From the NCBI RefSeq assembly GCF_014931715.1, contig NZ_CP063164.1, positions 2,046,001 to 2,110,000 on the forward strand: DNA of 64,000 nucleotides. Direction: 5' to 3'. The translations under genes and the position numbers were made by a program. This document shows, piece by piece, positions 1 through 19,228 of the stretch; the stretch's first letter is position 1; the number at the start of each line of letters is the position of its first letter. The notes below the pieces were generated by a model that saw only the letters and a list, made by a program, of their open reading frames with translations, was not told where the DNA came from and made no database searches. This DNA comes from Sulfurovum indicum. Lineage in GTDB: Bacteria > Campylobacterota > Campylobacteria > Campylobacterales > Sulfurovaceae.

Positions 1-147
1 TTTGTTGTTTTGCAAATGGTTTTTAATTCTTGAAATAGTTAAGAGTTTTATTGGATTGTATTCAGGTTTGAATATTTGGGTAAAGGAGCTTACTGTAGTA
101 AGTGACTGCATCCATCTTTCAAAGATGGATGCGAATCAACGAAAAGA
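1..147. other. Intergenic region downstream of fusA
   Basis: No gene is visible here. The region holds two consecutive inverted repeats directly after fusA (CTTAC/GTAAG at 89-102, and a 12-bp arm pair at 108-132, described separately). Positions 1-88 are AT-rich with nothing I recognise. Confidence 0.6.
89..132 (-). terminator. Twin hairpins after fusA, probable terminator
   Basis: The perfect inverted repeat GCATCCATCTTT/AAAGATGGATGC lies 15 bases past the fusA stop. A second short hairpin (CTTAC-TGTA-GTAAG) follows in the direction of transcription. The U-tract is poor, with only a short T-rich stretch after the second stem, so this could be a processing or stabilising structure rather than a classic intrinsic terminator. 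Confidence 0.5.
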
Positions 148-2238
148 TTAACTATTTCTCTTTTCGATGATCTCTTTGGCTACATTCGCCGGAACTTCTT
201 CATAGTGATCAAATTCCATTGCATATGTCGCACGACCTTGTGTCATAGAACGAAGGTCCGTAGAGTAACCGAACATTTCAGAGAGTGGAACAAATGCATT
301 AACGATCTTGTTACCTGCTCTGTCATCCATACCTGTAACATTACCTCTACGCTTGGCAACATCACCGATAACATCTCCCATGAACTCTTCAGGAACTTCA
401 ACTTCAACTTTCATCATTGGCTCAAGGATAACCGGGTTAGCCTCTTTTGCACCTTCACGGAATCCCATAGAACCTGCAAGTTTAAATGCCATCTCAGAAG
501 AGTCAACATCATGGTAAGAACCATCATAAAGTGTTACTTTGACATCCTCTACAGGGTAACCTGCCTGAATACCTCTTTGCATAGCTTCCTGGATACCTTT
601 ATCAACAGGTCCGATGAATTCTTTTGGAATAACCCCACCTTTGATCTCATCAACAAACTCATATCCGCTACCTGGCTCAAGCGGCTCGATCTTGAGATAA
701 ACGTGACCGAACTGTCCACGACCACCAGACTGTTTTGCATATTTGTACTCTTTTTGAACCGGTTTTCTGATCGTTTCACGGTAAGCAACCTGAGGAGCAC
801 CAACTTCTGCTTCAACTTTGAATTCTCTTTTCATACGGTCGACGATGATCTCGAGGTGAAGTTCACCCATACCGGAGATAATAGTCTGACCGGACTCTTC
901 GTCTGTAGATACACGGAAAGATGGATCTTCTGCAGCAAGTTTACCAAGTGCGATACCCATTTTTTCCTGGTCAGCTTTTGTTTTCGGTTCAACAGCAACA
1001 GAGATAACCGGATCCGGGAAATCCATTCTTTCAAGTACCACTTTGTCCTTTTCCGAACAGAGTGTATCACCAGTCGTTGTATTCTTAAGACCAACAACCG
1101 CACCGATCTCACCAGCATAGATCTCAGAAACCTCTTCTCTTTTGATCGCATGCATTTTCATGATACGACCAACACGCTCTTTTTTACCCTTGGTAGAGTT
1201 AAGTACATAAGAACCTGACTGCAAAGAACCTCTGTAAACACGGATAAATGTCAACTGTCCAACAAACGGGTCAGTCATAATTTTAAATGCAAGTGATGCG
1301 AATTCACCGTCATCGGTAGACTCTACTGTCACTTCTGTATCCGGATCATCCATCAATGTACCTTTGATCGCTGGTGCTTCTACAGGAGAAGGAAGGTAGT
1401 CGACAACTGCGTCAAGCAGTGTCTGTACACCTTTATTCTTGAATGCTGTACCACAAGTCATCGGAACAATATGCATATTGATCGTTGCATCTTTAAGACC
1501 CTTCATGATCTCTTCAGTGGTAAGCTCTTCTCCTTCCATATATTTTTCCATAAGCTCTTCGTTACCGTCAACAGAAGAGATCTCTTCGATCATTTTCTCT
1601 CTGTACTCTTCAGCAATCTCTTGAAGTTCTTCACGGATATCCTGCTCATGGTATGCTGAACCCATTGCAGCATCTTCGTCCCATACGATCTCTTTCATTT
1701 TAACAAGGTCGACTACACCTTCAAAGTTCTCTTCTGCACCGATAGGAAGCTGGAAAGGAACCGGATTCCCTTTAAGTCTTTCACGAATCTGTCTCTCAAC
1801 TTCGTAGAAGTCTGCACCGGTTCTGTCCATTTTGTTAACGAAAACGATAGATGGTACACCATATCTGTTTCTTTGTCTCCAAACTGTTTCAGATTGTGGC
1901 TGAACCCCACCAACCGCACAGAATACAGAAACCGCACCGTCAAGTACTCTCATTGAACGCTCAACTTCGATAGTGAAGTCAACGTGGCCCGGAGTGTCAA
2001 TAATATTGATCTGCTTTCCTCTCCACTCACATGTGGTTGCCGCAGAAGTAATGGTAATACCACGCTCCTGCTCCTGCTCCATCCAGTCCATGGTTGCAGC
2101 ACCATCGTGAACCTCACCAATCTTATGCTCAACACCTGTATAGAAAAGAATTCTTTCTGTTGTTGTCGTTTTCCCTGCATCGATGTGTGCAGCAATACCA
2201 ATGTTTCTTACATCTTCAAGTTTATGACTTCTAGGCAT
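148..2238 (-). CDS. fusA: Elongation factor G
   Basis: Translational GTPase that drives ribosome translocation and, with RRF, ribosome recycling. The 696-aa length is normal for bacterial EF-G. The G1 P-loop ([12 protein letters not shown]), the DTPGHVDFT switch II motif and NKMDRTGAD are all visible in the first 145 residues, and the C-terminal domains IV/V are intact. It is the last gene of the str-type cluster rpsL-rpsG-fusA and starts 11 bases after rpsG. The tuf gene that follows fusA in enterobacteria is not here but sits about 14 kb upstream. Identification is secure. Confidence 0.98.
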   Translation of the reverse strand: MPRSHKLEDVRNIGIAAHIDAGKTTTTERILFYTGVEHKIGEVHDGAATMDWMEQEQERGITITSAATTCEWRGKQINIIDTPGHVDFTIEVERSMRVLDGAVSVFCAVGGVQPQSETVWRQRNRYGVPSIVFVNKMDRTGADFYEVERQIRERLKGNPVPFQLPIGAEENFEGVVDLVKMKEIVWDEDAAMGSAYHEQDIREELQEIAEEYREKMIEEISSVDGNEELMEKYMEGEELTTEEIMKGLKDATINMHIVPMTCGTAFKNKGVQTLLDAVVDYLPSPVEAPAIKGTLMDDPDTEVTVESTDDGEFASLAFKIMTDPFVGQLTFIRVYRGSLQSGSYVLNSTKGKKERVGRIMKMHAIKREEVSEIYAGEIGAVVGLKNTTTGDTLCSEKDKVVLERMDFPDPVISVAVEPKTKADQEKMGIALGKLAAEDPSFRVSTDEESGQTIISGMGELHLEIIVDRMKREFKVEAEVGAPQVAYRETIRKPVQKEYKYAKQSGGRGQFGHVYLKIEPLEPGSGYEFVDEIKGGVIPKEFIGPVDKGIQEAMQRGIQAGYPVEDVKVTLYDGSYHDVDSSEMAFKLAGSMGFREGAKEANPVILEPMMKVEVEVPEEFMGDVIGDVAKRRGNVTGMDDRAGNKIVNAFVPLSEMFGYSTDLRSMTQGRATYAMEFDHYEEVPANVAKEIIEKRNS

Positions 2239-2249
2239 ACTTTACTTCC

Positions 2250-2966
<717 letters not shown>

Positions 2967-3338
2967 TTACTTAGGTCTCTTAGTTCCGTATTTGGATCTT
3001 GCAACTTTTCTGTTGGCAACACCGGAAGCATCAAGTGCACCACGAACGATGTGATACTTAACCCCTGGTAAATCCTTTACCCTACCACCACGTACAAGTA
3101 CGATAGAGTGTTCTTGAAGGTTGTGACCTTCACCACCGATATATGAAATAACCTCATATCCTGATGTCAATCTTACTTTCGCTACTTTTCTCAAAGCAGA
3201 GTTTGGTTTTTTAGGAGTCGTTGTATATACTCTTGTACATACCCCTCTTCTTTGAGGACAACTCTCAAGCGCTGGTGATTTAGACTTTTTGATCACCTTT
3301 TTACGTTCTTTACGAATCAATTGGTTAATTGTTGGCAA
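2967..3338 (-). CDS. rpsL: 30S ribosomal protein S12
   Basis: Decoding-centre ribosomal protein of 123 aa. The motifs [17 protein letters not shown] and the [15 protein letters not shown] loop around the conserved streptomycin-interacting lysines are visible. The lysines at those positions are K, the streptomycin-sensitive type. It is the first gene of rpsL-rpsG-fusA and lies 385 bp downstream of rpoC. Confidence 0.98.
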   Translation of the reverse strand: MPTINQLIRKERKKVIKKSKSPALESCPQRRGVCTRVYTTTPKKPNSALRKVAKVRLTSGYEVISYIGGEGHNLQEHSIVLVRGGRVKDLPGVKYHIVRGALDASGVANRKVARSKYGTKRPK

Positions 3339-3395
3339 ATCGTTTCCTTTCTAATATTGTTTTTACTCTTTTATAGAGTGAATTGAATCTGGCTG

Positions 3396-3447
3396 TTACA
3401 CCATATATAAATACTGGAGATCACACAAGTACTCATATATGGTGTAA
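3396..3447. repeat. 13-bp inverted repeat upstream of rpsL
   Basis: TTACACCATATAT (3396-3408) and its exact reverse complement (3435-3447) flank a 26-bp centre whose inner edges can also pair partly. It lies 58 bp upstream of the rpsL start codon. It could be an mRNA leader hairpin, an operator or a small mobile-element footprint, and the sequence alone does not decide. Confidence 0.6.
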
Positions 3448-3689
3448 AATAACTGGTCCTTACACTACCAGAGGGCATTTCATACAGCTGTCCAAGGCTG
3501 AAGTAAACCTGAGTTGATACAATTTTTGAGACTTCTTCCAAAGATACTCTCATACCATGAGCTCTCTCTTCACTATGCAAGAACAGTCAATAAACCGCTT
3601 TCAAATAGCACTGCAGATAGAAAAATGGATGTGTATTATATCGAGATATTCTTTGATTTTTCTGAAGTTTATAATAGGGGCTTATACTC

Positions 3690-3715
3690 CTCCCCCCATA
3701 CGGAGGGGGGAATAT
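3690..3715 (-). terminator. GC-rich hairpin after rpoC
   Basis: A C6/G6 stem with a 7-base loop is flanked by TTATA/TATAA arms, about 10 bases after the rpoC stop. The U-tract is weak, so it may be a partial terminator or an mRNA 3'-end protector. Confidence 0.45.
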
Positions 3716-3723
3716 AAAGAGAA

Positions 3724-12604
<8,881 letters not shown>

Positions 12605-12979
12605 TTATTTAAGCTCACAAGAAGCACCAGCTTCTTCGATTTGTTTTTTAAGCTCTTCAGCTTCTTCTTTAGAAACACCCTCTTTAAGTACAGATGGAGT
12701 CTCTTCAACAGCAGCTTTCGCTTCTTTAAGTCCAAGACCTGTGATCGCTCTTACAACTTTAATTGTGTTGATCTTCTTCGCACCAGCGTCTGTAAGAACA
12801 ACGTTGAACTCTGTCTGCTCTTCAGCAGCTTCAGCAGCACCACCGGCAGCACCAGCTGCAACTACTGTAGCTTGTGCAGTTACACCAAATTTTTCTTCAA
12901 ATTCTTTTACAAGCTCAGAAAGCTCAAGTACTGAAAGGTTAGAAATAAATTCTAATACATCTTCTTTTGTTGTTGCCAT
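12605..12979 (-). CDS. rplL: 50S ribosomal protein L7/L12
   Basis: Stalk protein that recruits translational GTPases. It is 124 aa from [11 protein letters not shown], with AAGGATTAACT immediately upstream as ribosome binding site. A longer in-frame start adds seven atypical residues and was not used. The Ala/Gly-rich hinge ([16 protein letters not shown]) separates the dimerisation N-terminus from the globular C-terminal domain ([20 protein letters not shown]). It follows rplJ by 81 bases. Confidence 0.98.
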   Translation of the reverse strand: MATTKEDVLEFISNLSVLELSELVKEFEEKFGVTAQATVVAAGAAGGAAEAAEEQTEFNVVLTDAGAKKINTIKVVRAITGLGLKEAKAAVEETPSVLKEGVSKEEAEELKKQIEEAGASCELK

Positions 12980-13060
12980 AGTTAATCCTTTTATGAACAT
13001 TTTTCAAATTTATCAAGAGTTTCCTCCTGCCAAAAGAGAGCCTGTGGCTCTCACCACACA

Positions 13061-13549
13061 TTAAGCCTCTTCTGCTTCTTTTTTATCAGCAAGCGCTTTC
13101 AAGCCGATAGTAAAGTTCTGAACCGGTGCATTCCATACATTGAGAAGCATACCGATAAGTTCATCTCTAGTTGGAAGTTTAGCCATCGCATTGATGGTTT
13201 CCATAGAGGCAACTTTACCTTCGATCAAACCAGTTTTGATCGCAAAGCTCCCTTTGAACTGAGTAGCAGCTTTGTCAGCGATCTTACAAGGCAATACTTG
13301 TGTATCACCCCAGATTACAAGGTTAGTGTCTTTAAAATCAACGGCTTCACAACCGGCATTTTCCAATGCGATTGCAGCAAGCTTGTTTTTAATGACCTTG
13401 ACTTTTGTATCTTCTTCACGAGCCATATTACGTACAGTCTCGAGAGCTTCAACAGTCATCCCTTTATAATCACAGACGATGATCGCACCAGCATCTTTGA
13501 ATTCTGCTGTCATCTCTGCAACCAGCTCTTCTTTTCTAGTTCTTGTCAT
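13061..13549 (-). CDS. rplJ: 50S ribosomal protein L10
   Basis: Stalk base protein that anchors L7/L12 dimers on 23S rRNA. It is 162 aa, with the typical MTRTRKEELVAEMTAEFKDA start and a C-terminal helix rich in Lys/Glu/Ala for L12 binding. It is preceded by a 236-bp leader, consistent with L10-L12 autoregulation known in other bacteria. Confidence 0.97.
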   Translation of the reverse strand: MTRTRKEELVAEMTAEFKDAGAIIVCDYKGMTVEALETVRNMAREEDTKVKVIKNKLAAIALENAGCEAVDFKDTNLVIWGDTQVLPCKIADKAATQFKGSFAIKTGLIEGKVASMETINAMAKLPTRDELIGMLLNVWNAPVQNFTIGLKALADKKEAEEA

Positions 13550-13785
13550 TTCTACTCCTTCCGACCTTCTAACAGGGTGTATGGTTTACCATACACATCT
13601 ACCTTTTCAGATAGATTAATTAAGCTTTCGCCCCCGTTATCTTCAGTCTAAGATCAAGACCTAAGTCTTCAGCCGTACAAGCAAAGCTTGGACCGATGAA
13701 AATTTATGATCTACAGAGGTGAAATCCCTCTGCTTCAAAATGTGACTCTTCACATAAGCCGTCCGTTTAGGACGACAATAGATAT
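13550..13785 (-). promoter_or_regulatory. Probable L10 (rplJ) leader
   Basis: This 236-bp structured spacer between rplA and rplJ has three clean hairpins: a 9-bp GTGTATGGT/ACCATACAC stem (13577-13596), CAGAGG/CCTCTG (13714-13732) and CGTCC/GGACG (13760-13774). A central segment reads GAAGACTTAGGTCTTGATC on the transcribed strand. Many bacteria have an L10/L12-binding mRNA leader at exactly this place. The match to that RNA family is by position and structure, not by a covariance search. Confidence 0.5.
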
Positions 13786-14490
13786 TTATTTGATGTCCAT
13801 TACTTCTGCAGTATCCAAAGTAACAGATGGGCTCATTGTCAATGATACCGCTGCATTGGTAATATATCTTCCTTTAGCGGAAGCAGGTTTTGCTTTATTG
13901 ATCGCCTCAATAAATGTATTGAAATTCTCTCTGATCTTTTCAATATCAAAAGAGACTTTACCGATACCTGCATGGATGTTACCTTTTTTGTCAACTCTAA
14001 AGTTCACCTGTCCGCCTTTTGCATTTTCAACGGCTTTGGTCACATCCATCGTTACTGTACCTGTTTTAGGATTTGGCATTAAACCTTTTGGGCCAAGTAC
14101 TCTTGCTACTTTTCCAAGTACACCCATCATGTCAGGCGTAGAGATCACGATATCAAAATCGATCTTCCCTGCCTGAATCTGCTCGATAAGCTCGTCAGAA
14201 CCTACAAGATCTGCACCTGCCGCTTTTGCTTCATCAGCTTTAGCATCTTTTGCGAATACAGCTACTCTTACTGTTTTACCCGTTCCATGAGGAAGGACAA
14301 CGGACCCTCTTACCATTTGATCTGCATGTCTTGGGTCAACATTCAAGTTAAGTGCTACTTCAACAGTTTCGTCGAATTTTGCCGACTTGAGCTCTTTAAG
14401 TGTAGCCATTGCTTCATCTACACTGTACTCTTTTGTTGCATCTACTTTTTTAAGTAGTGCTTCTCTTCTTTTACTTACTTTTTTTGCCAT
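13786..14490 (-). CDS. rplA: 50S ribosomal protein L1
   Basis: Forms the mobile L1 stalk that helps release E-site tRNA, and represses its own operon in other bacteria. It is 234 aa, standard length. The basic [17 protein letters not shown] start and the [15 protein letters not shown] signature are visible. It follows rplK by 77 bases in the usual L11-L1 pair. Confidence 0.98.
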   Translation of the reverse strand: MAKKVSKRREALLKKVDATKEYSVDEAMATLKELKSAKFDETVEVALNLNVDPRHADQMVRGSVVLPHGTGKTVRVAVFAKDAKADEAKAAGADLVGSDELIEQIQAGKIDFDIVISTPDMMGVLGKVARVLGPKGLMPNPKTGTVTMDVTKAVENAKGGQVNFRVDKKGNIHAGIGKVSFDIEKIRENFNTFIEAINKAKPASAKGRYITNAAVSLTMSPSVTLDTAEVMDIK

Positions 14491-14567
14491 TGTTTTCTCC
14501 GCTTCATTGCTCCCACATTTTTTAAATCATGTGGTTCAGATTTTATATTTAATGTTTCAACGTAGAC

Positions 14568-14993
14568 TTAGTCTACAATCTCAATACCCATACTTCTACA
14601 GCTTCCCGCAAGAATTCTCGCAGCCGCTTCTCTGTCAGTTGTATTAAGGTCAGCGATCTTTTGGTCAATGATCTCTTCGAGTTTCGCTTTAGTGATAGAT
14701 CCTACTTTGTTCAAAAGTGGGTTATCAGTACCTTTTTTCACACCTGCTGCCTTAAGAATAAGATCTGAAGCCGGTGGCTGTTTTGTTTCAAACGTAAAGC
14801 TTCTGTCTGTATACACTGTAACGATTACAGGAATCTTGAATCCCATTTTATCTTTAGTCTTCTCGTTGAATGCTTTACAAAACTCCATAATGTTAACACC
14901 ACGCTGACCAAGTGCAGGTCCGACTGGCGGTGATGGGTTAGCAGATCCGGCTGGGATCATCATTTTAAACTTTTCAGCTATCTTTTTTGCCAT
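14568..14993 (-). CDS. rplK: 50S ribosomal protein L11
   Basis: GTPase-centre protein that binds 23S rRNA and is needed for the stringent RelA response. It is 141 aa, with the N-terminal [21 protein letters not shown] proline-rich segment and the C-terminal SIEIVD-like GIEIVD ending. It follows nusG by 36 bases. Confidence 0.98.
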   Translation of the reverse strand: MAKKIAEKFKMMIPAGSANPSPPVGPALGQRGVNIMEFCKAFNEKTKDKMGFKIPVIVTVYTDRSFTFETKQPPASDLILKAAGVKKGTDNPLLNKVGSITKAKLEEIIDQKIADLNTTDREAAARILAGSCRSMGIEIVD

Positions 14994-15029
14994 CTGTTCT
15001 TCCTTTGTTTGATTTGACCGTCAACGGTC

Positions 15030-15560
15030 TTATATGATTTTCTCTACTTGTGTGTAGAGGATTTCAACTGGTGTGTTTCTACCAAAGATCGAAACATTTA
15101 ACTTCAACTTTCCATGGTCAAGATCATACTCTTCTACCATTCCTGTAAAGTTTGCAAACGGTCCGTCAATAATACGTACCATTTCACCTGCCTCGAAATC
15201 GACTTTTGGACGTGGAGCCGATTTCTGCTCCATTTTGTCCAGAATCACTTTGATATCCGCTTCAGTAAGAGGGGTTGGTGTCTTTTGTTCACCGATAAAT
15301 CTAGATACTCTTGGCAGAGACTGTATCTTGTGCCAAAGATTAGTATCCAGGTCTATCTGTGCAAATACGTAACCTGAATAAAGTGTTCTCTCTGTGATCT
15401 TCTTTTCGCCATTTTTAACCTCGATGACCTCTTCGGTAGGGACAACGATTCTTTCAACTTTATCTTCAATACCATAGTCCGCGGCTAACTGCTCGATGGC
15501 TCTTTTAACTGCCTGCTCACTTCCCGCATATGTTTGAATTGCATACCATTGATAAGCCAT
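15030..15560 (-). CDS. nusG: Transcription antitermination factor NusG
   Basis: RNA polymerase elongation factor that couples transcription with translation and Rho. It is 176 aa, with an NGN domain (YQWYAIQTYAGSEQAVKRAIE) followed by a C-terminal KOW motif (GEMVRIIDGPFANFTGMVEEYD). The start lies 8 bases after secE, as in most bacteria. Confidence 0.97.
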   Translation of the reverse strand: MAYQWYAIQTYAGSEQAVKRAIEQLAADYGIEDKVERIVVPTEEVIEVKNGEKKITERTLYSGYVFAQIDLDTNLWHKIQSLPRVSRFIGEQKTPTPLTEADIKVILDKMEQKSAPRPKVDFEAGEMVRIIDGPFANFTGMVEEYDLDHGKLKLNVSIFGRNTPVEILYTQVEKII

Positions 15561-15568
15561 TGTTTATC

Positions 15569-15748
15569 CTATAAAACTGTAGATACGATGGATGACATCA
15601 TCAGGTCAACCAATGCTAAAAATATTGAAATGACAGTTACTACGAGAACAACTGCTAAAAATGCTTGTCTTACTTGTACTTTGGTTGGAAATATTACTTT
15701 ATGGAGCTCTGCTCTTGCATGTGCAATGAATGTTGAAATTTTTTCCAT
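15569..15748 (-). CDS. secE: Preprotein translocase subunit SecE
   Basis: Small membrane subunit of the SecYEG channel, 59 aa. The sequence starts MEKISTFIAHARAELHKVIF, carries the conserved amphipathic FPTKVQVRQ segment, then has a single hydrophobic span (AFLAVVLVVTVISIFLALVD) at about residues 29-48. Short single-span SecE is usual in Campylobacterota. It lies between tRNA-Trp and nusG, the universal position for this gene. Confidence 0.95.
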   Translation of the reverse strand: MEKISTFIAHARAELHKVIFPTKVQVRQAFLAVVLVVTVISIFLALVDLMMSSIVSTVL

Positions 15749-15766
15749 AGTATGTTACCTTTGTTA

Positions 15767-15842
15767 TGGCAGGCCAAGAGGGACTCGAACCCCCGGCACC
15801 TGGTTTTGGAGACCAGTGCTCTACCAACTGAGCTATTGGCCT
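15767..15842 (-). tRNA. tRNA-Trp (CCA)
   Basis: 76 nt including an encoded CCA end. The AGGCCAA/TTGGCCT acceptor stem, the CTGGT/ACCAG anticodon stem with a CTCCAAA loop (anticodon CCA) and a GTTCGAG T-loop are all present. It lies between rpmG and secE. Confidence 0.97.
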
Positions 15843-15860
15843 AAAGAGAGAGAAGAAACT

Positions 15861-16013
15861 TTACAGCTTCATCTCTTTATGCACAGTGTGCTCTTTGCAC
15901 CACTTACAATACTTCTTTAGTGCAAGTTTTTCTGTTGTTGTTTTTTTATTTTTAGTTGTGTGATAGTTACGTCTAGTACACTTCTCACATCCTAAATGAA
16001 CGGTTTCTCTCAT
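15861..16013 (-). CDS. rpmG: 50S ribosomal protein L33
   Basis: 50-aa basic protein starting [12 protein letters not shown]. Cysteines at 9, 12, 36 and 39 form two CxxC pairs, so this is the zinc-binding form of L33. Genes with and without these cysteines are often zinc-regulated paralogues; only this copy is visible here. It lies between tuf and tRNA-Trp. Confidence 0.95.
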   Translation of the reverse strand: MRETVHLGCEKCTRRNYHTTKNKKTTTEKLALKKYCKWCKEHTVHKEMKL

Positions 16014-16068
16014 GGTTATCTCCTAATAGATAAGACAGTGCAAGAGGCAGGCCTCTCGCAAAGGTGTC

Positions 16069-17277
16069 TTAAGCGATGATCTTAGAAACAACACCAGCAC
16101 CAACAGTTCTACCACCCTCACGGATAGCGAATCTTGTACCTTCTTCAAGTGCGATTGGTGCGATAAGCTCAACATCGATTTTTACGTTGTCACCTGGCAT
16201 AACCATTTCAGTACCTTCCTGAAGTTGAACTGAACCAGTTACGTCTGTTGTACGTACATAGAACTGAGGTCTATAGTTGTTAAAGAATGGAGTGTGTCTA
16301 CCACCTTCTTCTTTAGTAAGTACATATACTTCAGCTTCGAACTTAGTGTGTGGAGTGATTGAACCCGGCTTACAAAGAACCATACCTCTTTGTACTTCTT
16401 CTTTACCGATACCACGGATAAGAACACCACAGTTGTCACCAGCTTGACCACAATCCATTTCCTTACGGAACATTTCAACACCAGTTACAGTTGTTTTAAG
16501 TGTGTCTTTAAGGCCAACGATCTCAACTTCATCACCAACACATACTTGTCCTCTGTCAACTTTACCAGTTACAACAGTACCACGTCCTTGAATTGTAAAG
16601 ATATCTTCGATTGGCATCAAGAAGTCTTTGTCAGTCTCACGTACAGGCTCAGGAATGTATGTATCAACAGCTTCCATCAATGCAAGGATCTTCTCAGACC
16701 ATGGCCCGATGTTACCAGCTTTTGCTTCTTCAAGTGCTTGGAATGCAGAACCTGCGATGATTGGAGTATCGTCACCTGGGAAGTCATACTCAGAAAGAAG
16801 TTCACGTACTTCCATCTCTACCAGTTCGAGCATCTCTTCTTTGTCTTCATCATCAAGTTGATCTTCTTTATTCAGGAATACAACGATATATGGAACACCT
16901 ACCTGCTTGGAAAGAAGAATGTGCTCTCTAGTTTGAGCCATTGGTCCATCAGTAGCAGCAATAACAAGAATAGCACCATCCATTTGAGCAGCACCGGTAA
17001 TCATGTTTTTAACGTAGTCAGCGTGACCTGGACAGTCTACGTGTGCGTAGTGTCTTGTATCAGTTTCGTACTCTACGTGAGAAGTTGCGATCGTAATCCC
17101 TCTTTCTCTCTCTTCCGGAGCGTTATCGATCTGATCATAGTCCATAAGAGCAGTGTCGTTTTTAGTTGCAAGTACCGCTGTAATTGCAGCAGTCAAAGTA
17201 GTTTTACCGTGGTCAACGTGACCGATAGTACCGATGTTAACATGCGGTTTCGTTCGTTCGAATTTTTCTTTAGCCAT
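16069..17277 (-). CDS. tuf: Elongation factor Tu
   Basis: GTPase that delivers aminoacyl-tRNA to the ribosome. It is 402 aa, with [23 protein letters not shown] and NKEDQLDD (G1, G3, G4) and intact domains II/III ending in [15 protein letters not shown]. The start has an AGGAG site (CTAGGAGAAAAGC). It sits downstream of four tRNA genes, the same order as thrU-tyrU-glyT-thrT-tufB in E. coli. A TATAAT box at 17316-17321 could give it an extra promoter. Confidence 0.98.
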   Translation of the reverse strand: MAKEKFERTKPHVNIGTIGHVDHGKTTLTAAITAVLATKNDTALMDYDQIDNAPEERERGITIATSHVEYETDTRHYAHVDCPGHADYVKNMITGAAQMDGAILVIAATDGPMAQTREHILLSKQVGVPYIVVFLNKEDQLDDEDKEEMLELVEMEVRELLSEYDFPGDDTPIIAGSAFQALEEAKAGNIGPWSEKILALMEAVDTYIPEPVRETDKDFLMPIEDIFTIQGRGTVVTGKVDRGQVCVGDEVEIVGLKDTLKTTVTGVEMFRKEMDCGQAGDNCGVLIRGIGKEEVQRGMVLCKPGSITPHTKFEAEVYVLTKEEGGRHTPFFNNYRPQFYVRTTDVTGSVQLQEGTEMVMPGDNVKIDVELIAPIALEEGTRFAIREGGRTVGAGVVSKIIA

Positions 17278-17315
17278 GCTTTTCTCCTAGCTTAAATTGA
17301 TGTTTTAAAGGCAAT

Positions 17316-17321
17316 ATTATA
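17316..17321 (-). promoter_or_regulatory. Candidate tuf -10 box
   Basis: A perfect TATAAT on the minus strand lies about 40 bp upstream of the tuf start codon and downstream of the tRNA-Thr(GGT) gene. No good -35 is visible, but Campylobacterota promoters often lack one. It would allow tuf expression independent of the tRNA promoter. Confidence 0.45.
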
Positions 17322-17340
17322 GCCAAAACTTCTTAACCTA

Positions 17341-17382
17341 TATGGACAGAACTATTACAAGGCTGTAATACTTTTGTCCATA
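17341..17382 (-). repeat. Hairpin between tRNA-Thr and tuf
   Basis: TATGGACA/TGTCCATA outer arms (8 bp) and ATTACA/TGTAAT inner arms form a long two-part stem starting 8 bases after the tRNA-Thr 3' end. A processing site separating the tRNAs from the tuf mRNA, or a partial terminator, is plausible. Confidence 0.5.
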
Positions 17383-17389
17383 CAAATCC

Positions 17390-17464
<75 letters not shown>

Positions 17465-17589
17465 AAAAATTATCAGTTAAACACAGAATATCTCTATTGA
17501 CAGATTTATTCATGACTGTATGGTATTTGGAAAGCTTTGTATGTGAAGTAATTTCTGTTAAGTACATAATTCACACAGCTCCCAGTTTA

Positions 17590-17666
<77 letters not shown>

Positions 17667-17687
17667 GTCTTTATATGTGACTTAACA

Positions 17688-17772
<85 letters not shown>

Positions 17773-17819
17773 ACGTAGATGTTTGTCGTATTACTGGTCA
17801 AACACTGATAATTATATTA

Positions 17820-17895
17820 TGGAGCTGGTGAAGGGACTCGAACCCCCGACCTGCTGATTACAAATCAGCTGCTCTACCAGCTGAGCTACACCAGC
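17820..17895 (-). tRNA. tRNA-Thr (TGT)
   Basis: 76 nt with encoded CCA. The acceptor is GCTGGTG/TACCAGC-type, and the GCTGA/TCAGC anticodon stem has loop TTTGTAA, giving anticodon TGT. It is the first gene of the tRNA-tuf transcript, 42 bp downstream of a consensus -10 box. Confidence 0.97.
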
Positions 17896-17937
17896 ACCAT
17901 TTCACATTAAAAGTAGTTACACTTAAAATGGACGGGA

Positions 17938-17966
17938 ATTATAGACAAAAAGTTTTCAAATGTCAA
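17938..17966 (-). promoter_or_regulatory. Perfect sigma70 promoter for tRNA-tuf operon
   Basis: On the minus strand TTGACA (17961-17966), a spacer of exactly 17 bases, and TATAAT (17938-17943) match the full housekeeping consensus. The first tRNA starts about 42 bases downstream. Such a perfect match is rare and fits a very highly expressed stable-RNA and tuf transcript. Confidence 0.9.
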
Positions 17967-18052
17967 GTGTTTTTTTAAAAAAAATCAAAAAATCTCTTTT
18001 TTTATCAACTTCATACTACAATGCAGTCAAAAAATGCCAAGGAACTCACAAC

Positions 18053-18790
18053 ATGAAGATACTTCTTGCCCCCAGTGAAACCAAAAAAAGCGGAGGGGAA
18101 GCGCCTTTCAGACTTGAAGCCCTTCTCTTTGATGCACTGCTTCCCTATCGGACCAGACTTCTGCATACCTATATGAACATCCTGCAAAAAAAAGATATGG
18201 CAGAGCTAAGTGCTATGTTTGGGCTCAAAAAAGAGGCAGATATCAAAATGCATATTAAAGATATAATACATGAGCCTGCAATGAAAGCCATAGAACGTTA
18301 TACCGGAGTTGCTTTCGATCATCTCAACTATCCGTCTTTGTCTCCTGAGGCACAAAACTATGTGGATGAACATGTCATCCTCTGCTCAAATCTTTTTGGC
18401 TTTCTGCGTGCGGACGACATGATCCCGGAATACCGTCTCAAACAGGGAGCATCGGTAAGCGATATCAAAGTAGAGAAATACTACCAGGAGCATGGTGCAG
18501 CACTGATGGAGGCCTATCTTAAAGACGAAGAGATCCTTGATCTGCGTGCGGGATTTTACGACAAGTTCTACAAACCGACCAAGCCCTACACTACCCTCAA
18601 GTTCATCAAGGAGGGAAAAGTGGTCAGCCACTGGGCAAAAGCGTATCGCGGTATTGTTTTAAGAGAAGTTGCGACAGCAGGTATCGAAACGATCAATGAT
18701 TTTATGAAGCTGCCTCTTGAAGGTCTTTCTATCGCAGAGATACAGACAAAGAAAAACAGAACCGAGATCATTTATGATATCGAACTATAA
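18053..18790 (+). CDS. yaaA: YaaA-family (DUF328) peroxide-stress protein
   Basis: 245 aa from MKILLAPSETKKSGG. An in-frame ATG 31 codons earlier overlaps the tRNA promoter and gives a non-family leader. Known for the family: E. coli YaaA lowers free intracellular iron under hydrogen peroxide stress and binds DNA. Conserved features seen are the start motif ILLAPSETK, the YxGVAFDHL segment and RAGFYDKFYKPTKPYTTLKF. It runs divergent from the tRNA-tuf operon and is followed at once by a tiny membrane ORF. Confidence 0.9.
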   Translation: MKILLAPSETKKSGGEAPFRLEALLFDALLPYRTRLLHTYMNILQKKDMAELSAMFGLKKEADIKMHIKDIIHEPAMKAIERYTGVAFDHLNYPSLSPEAQNYVDEHVILCSNLFGFLRADDMIPEYRLKQGASVSDIKVEKYYQEHGAALMEAYLKDEEILDLRAGFYDKFYKPTKPYTTLKFIKEGKVVSHWAKAYRGIVLREVATAGIETINDFMKLPLEGLSIAEIQTKKNRTEIIYDIEL

Positions 18791-18886
18791 ATGAAACTGC
18801 CCAATGAAAAGACTCTTTACAGGACCATGCTCTTTTTGCTCTTTGGTGCTGTATTGTTTGGCATACTTTTTAACACAAAATATTGA
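18791..18886 (+). CDS. Small single-span membrane protein
   Basis: 31 codons (MKLPNEKTLYRTMLF...) starting on the base after the yaaA stop and ending 9 bases before the SUI1 gene. A hydrophobic stretch of about 15 residues (MLFLLFGAVLFGILF) follows a short polar N-terminus. The tight packing between two genes supports it as real. Function unknown, and no homologue is recognised. Confidence 0.5.
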   Translation: MKLPNEKTLYRTMLFLLFGAVLFGILFNTKY

Positions 18887-18895
18887 AGGATAAAA

Positions 18896-19228
18896 ATGAA
18901 AGAGAACCTGTTTGAAATGGGTGCCGATATTGGAGACGGTTGGTCGTCGGACAATAAAGAAAAAACTGTTACTAAAAAAAAGGTAGAGATCAAACCTCCC
19001 CAAAAGCATCAACTCTATCTTGCCAAAGAGAAGCGCAGGGGAAAGATCGTAACCATCGTCAAACCCTTCCACCTTGCCAGGCAGGAGCTTAAGGCACTAC
19101 TTAAAACACTCAAGAAGAAACTCGGTACGGGAGGAACGCTTAAGGAGGAGAGCCTTGAGTTTCAGGGAGACATCCCCGACAAACTCCGTACAACCCTGGA
19201 AGAGATGCACTACCGCTTCAGAGTCTAA
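18896..19228 (+). CDS. yciH: SUI1/YciH-type translation initiation factor
   Basis: 110-aa eIF1/SUI1-like protein. A polar N-terminus of about 60 residues is followed by the SUI1 fold (KIVTIVKPFHLARQELKALL, then LKKKLGTGGTLKEESLEFQGD). Bacterial homologues can act in start-codon and initiator-tRNA fidelity. It has a GAAGGAT site just upstream. Its stop codon overlaps the stop of the convergent YeeE/YedE gene by 3 bases, leaving no room for a terminator. Confidence 0.9.
   Translation: MKENLFEMGADIGDGWSSDNKEKTVTKKKVEIKPPQKHQLYLAKEKRRGKIVTIVKPFHLARQELKALLKTLKKKLGTGGTLKEESLEFQGDIPDKLRTTLEEMHYRFRV

Larger units (their letters stand above)
3339..3723 (-). other. rpoC-rpsL intergenic region (385 bp)
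   Basis: No protein gene is supported. On the minus strand this interval carries, in order, the hairpin after rpoC (3690-3715), an AT-rich stretch with a TATTATAA-type candidate -10 about 3670-3677, a perfect 13-bp inverted repeat (3396-3408/3435-3447), and an AT-rich TATAAA-like box about 30 bp before rpsL. It probably ends the rpoBC transcript and restarts or regulates rpsL-rpsG-fusA. Confidence 0.5.

Noticed and set aside
205-1218. Long plus-strand frames opposite fusA, rpoB, tuf and other genes
   Set aside because: Shadows of strongly coding genes on the other strand, without ribosome binding sites or domain features.
3371-3580. 69-codon minus-strand frame upstream of rpsL
   Set aside because: Spans the inverted repeat and has no family features; better read as leader DNA.
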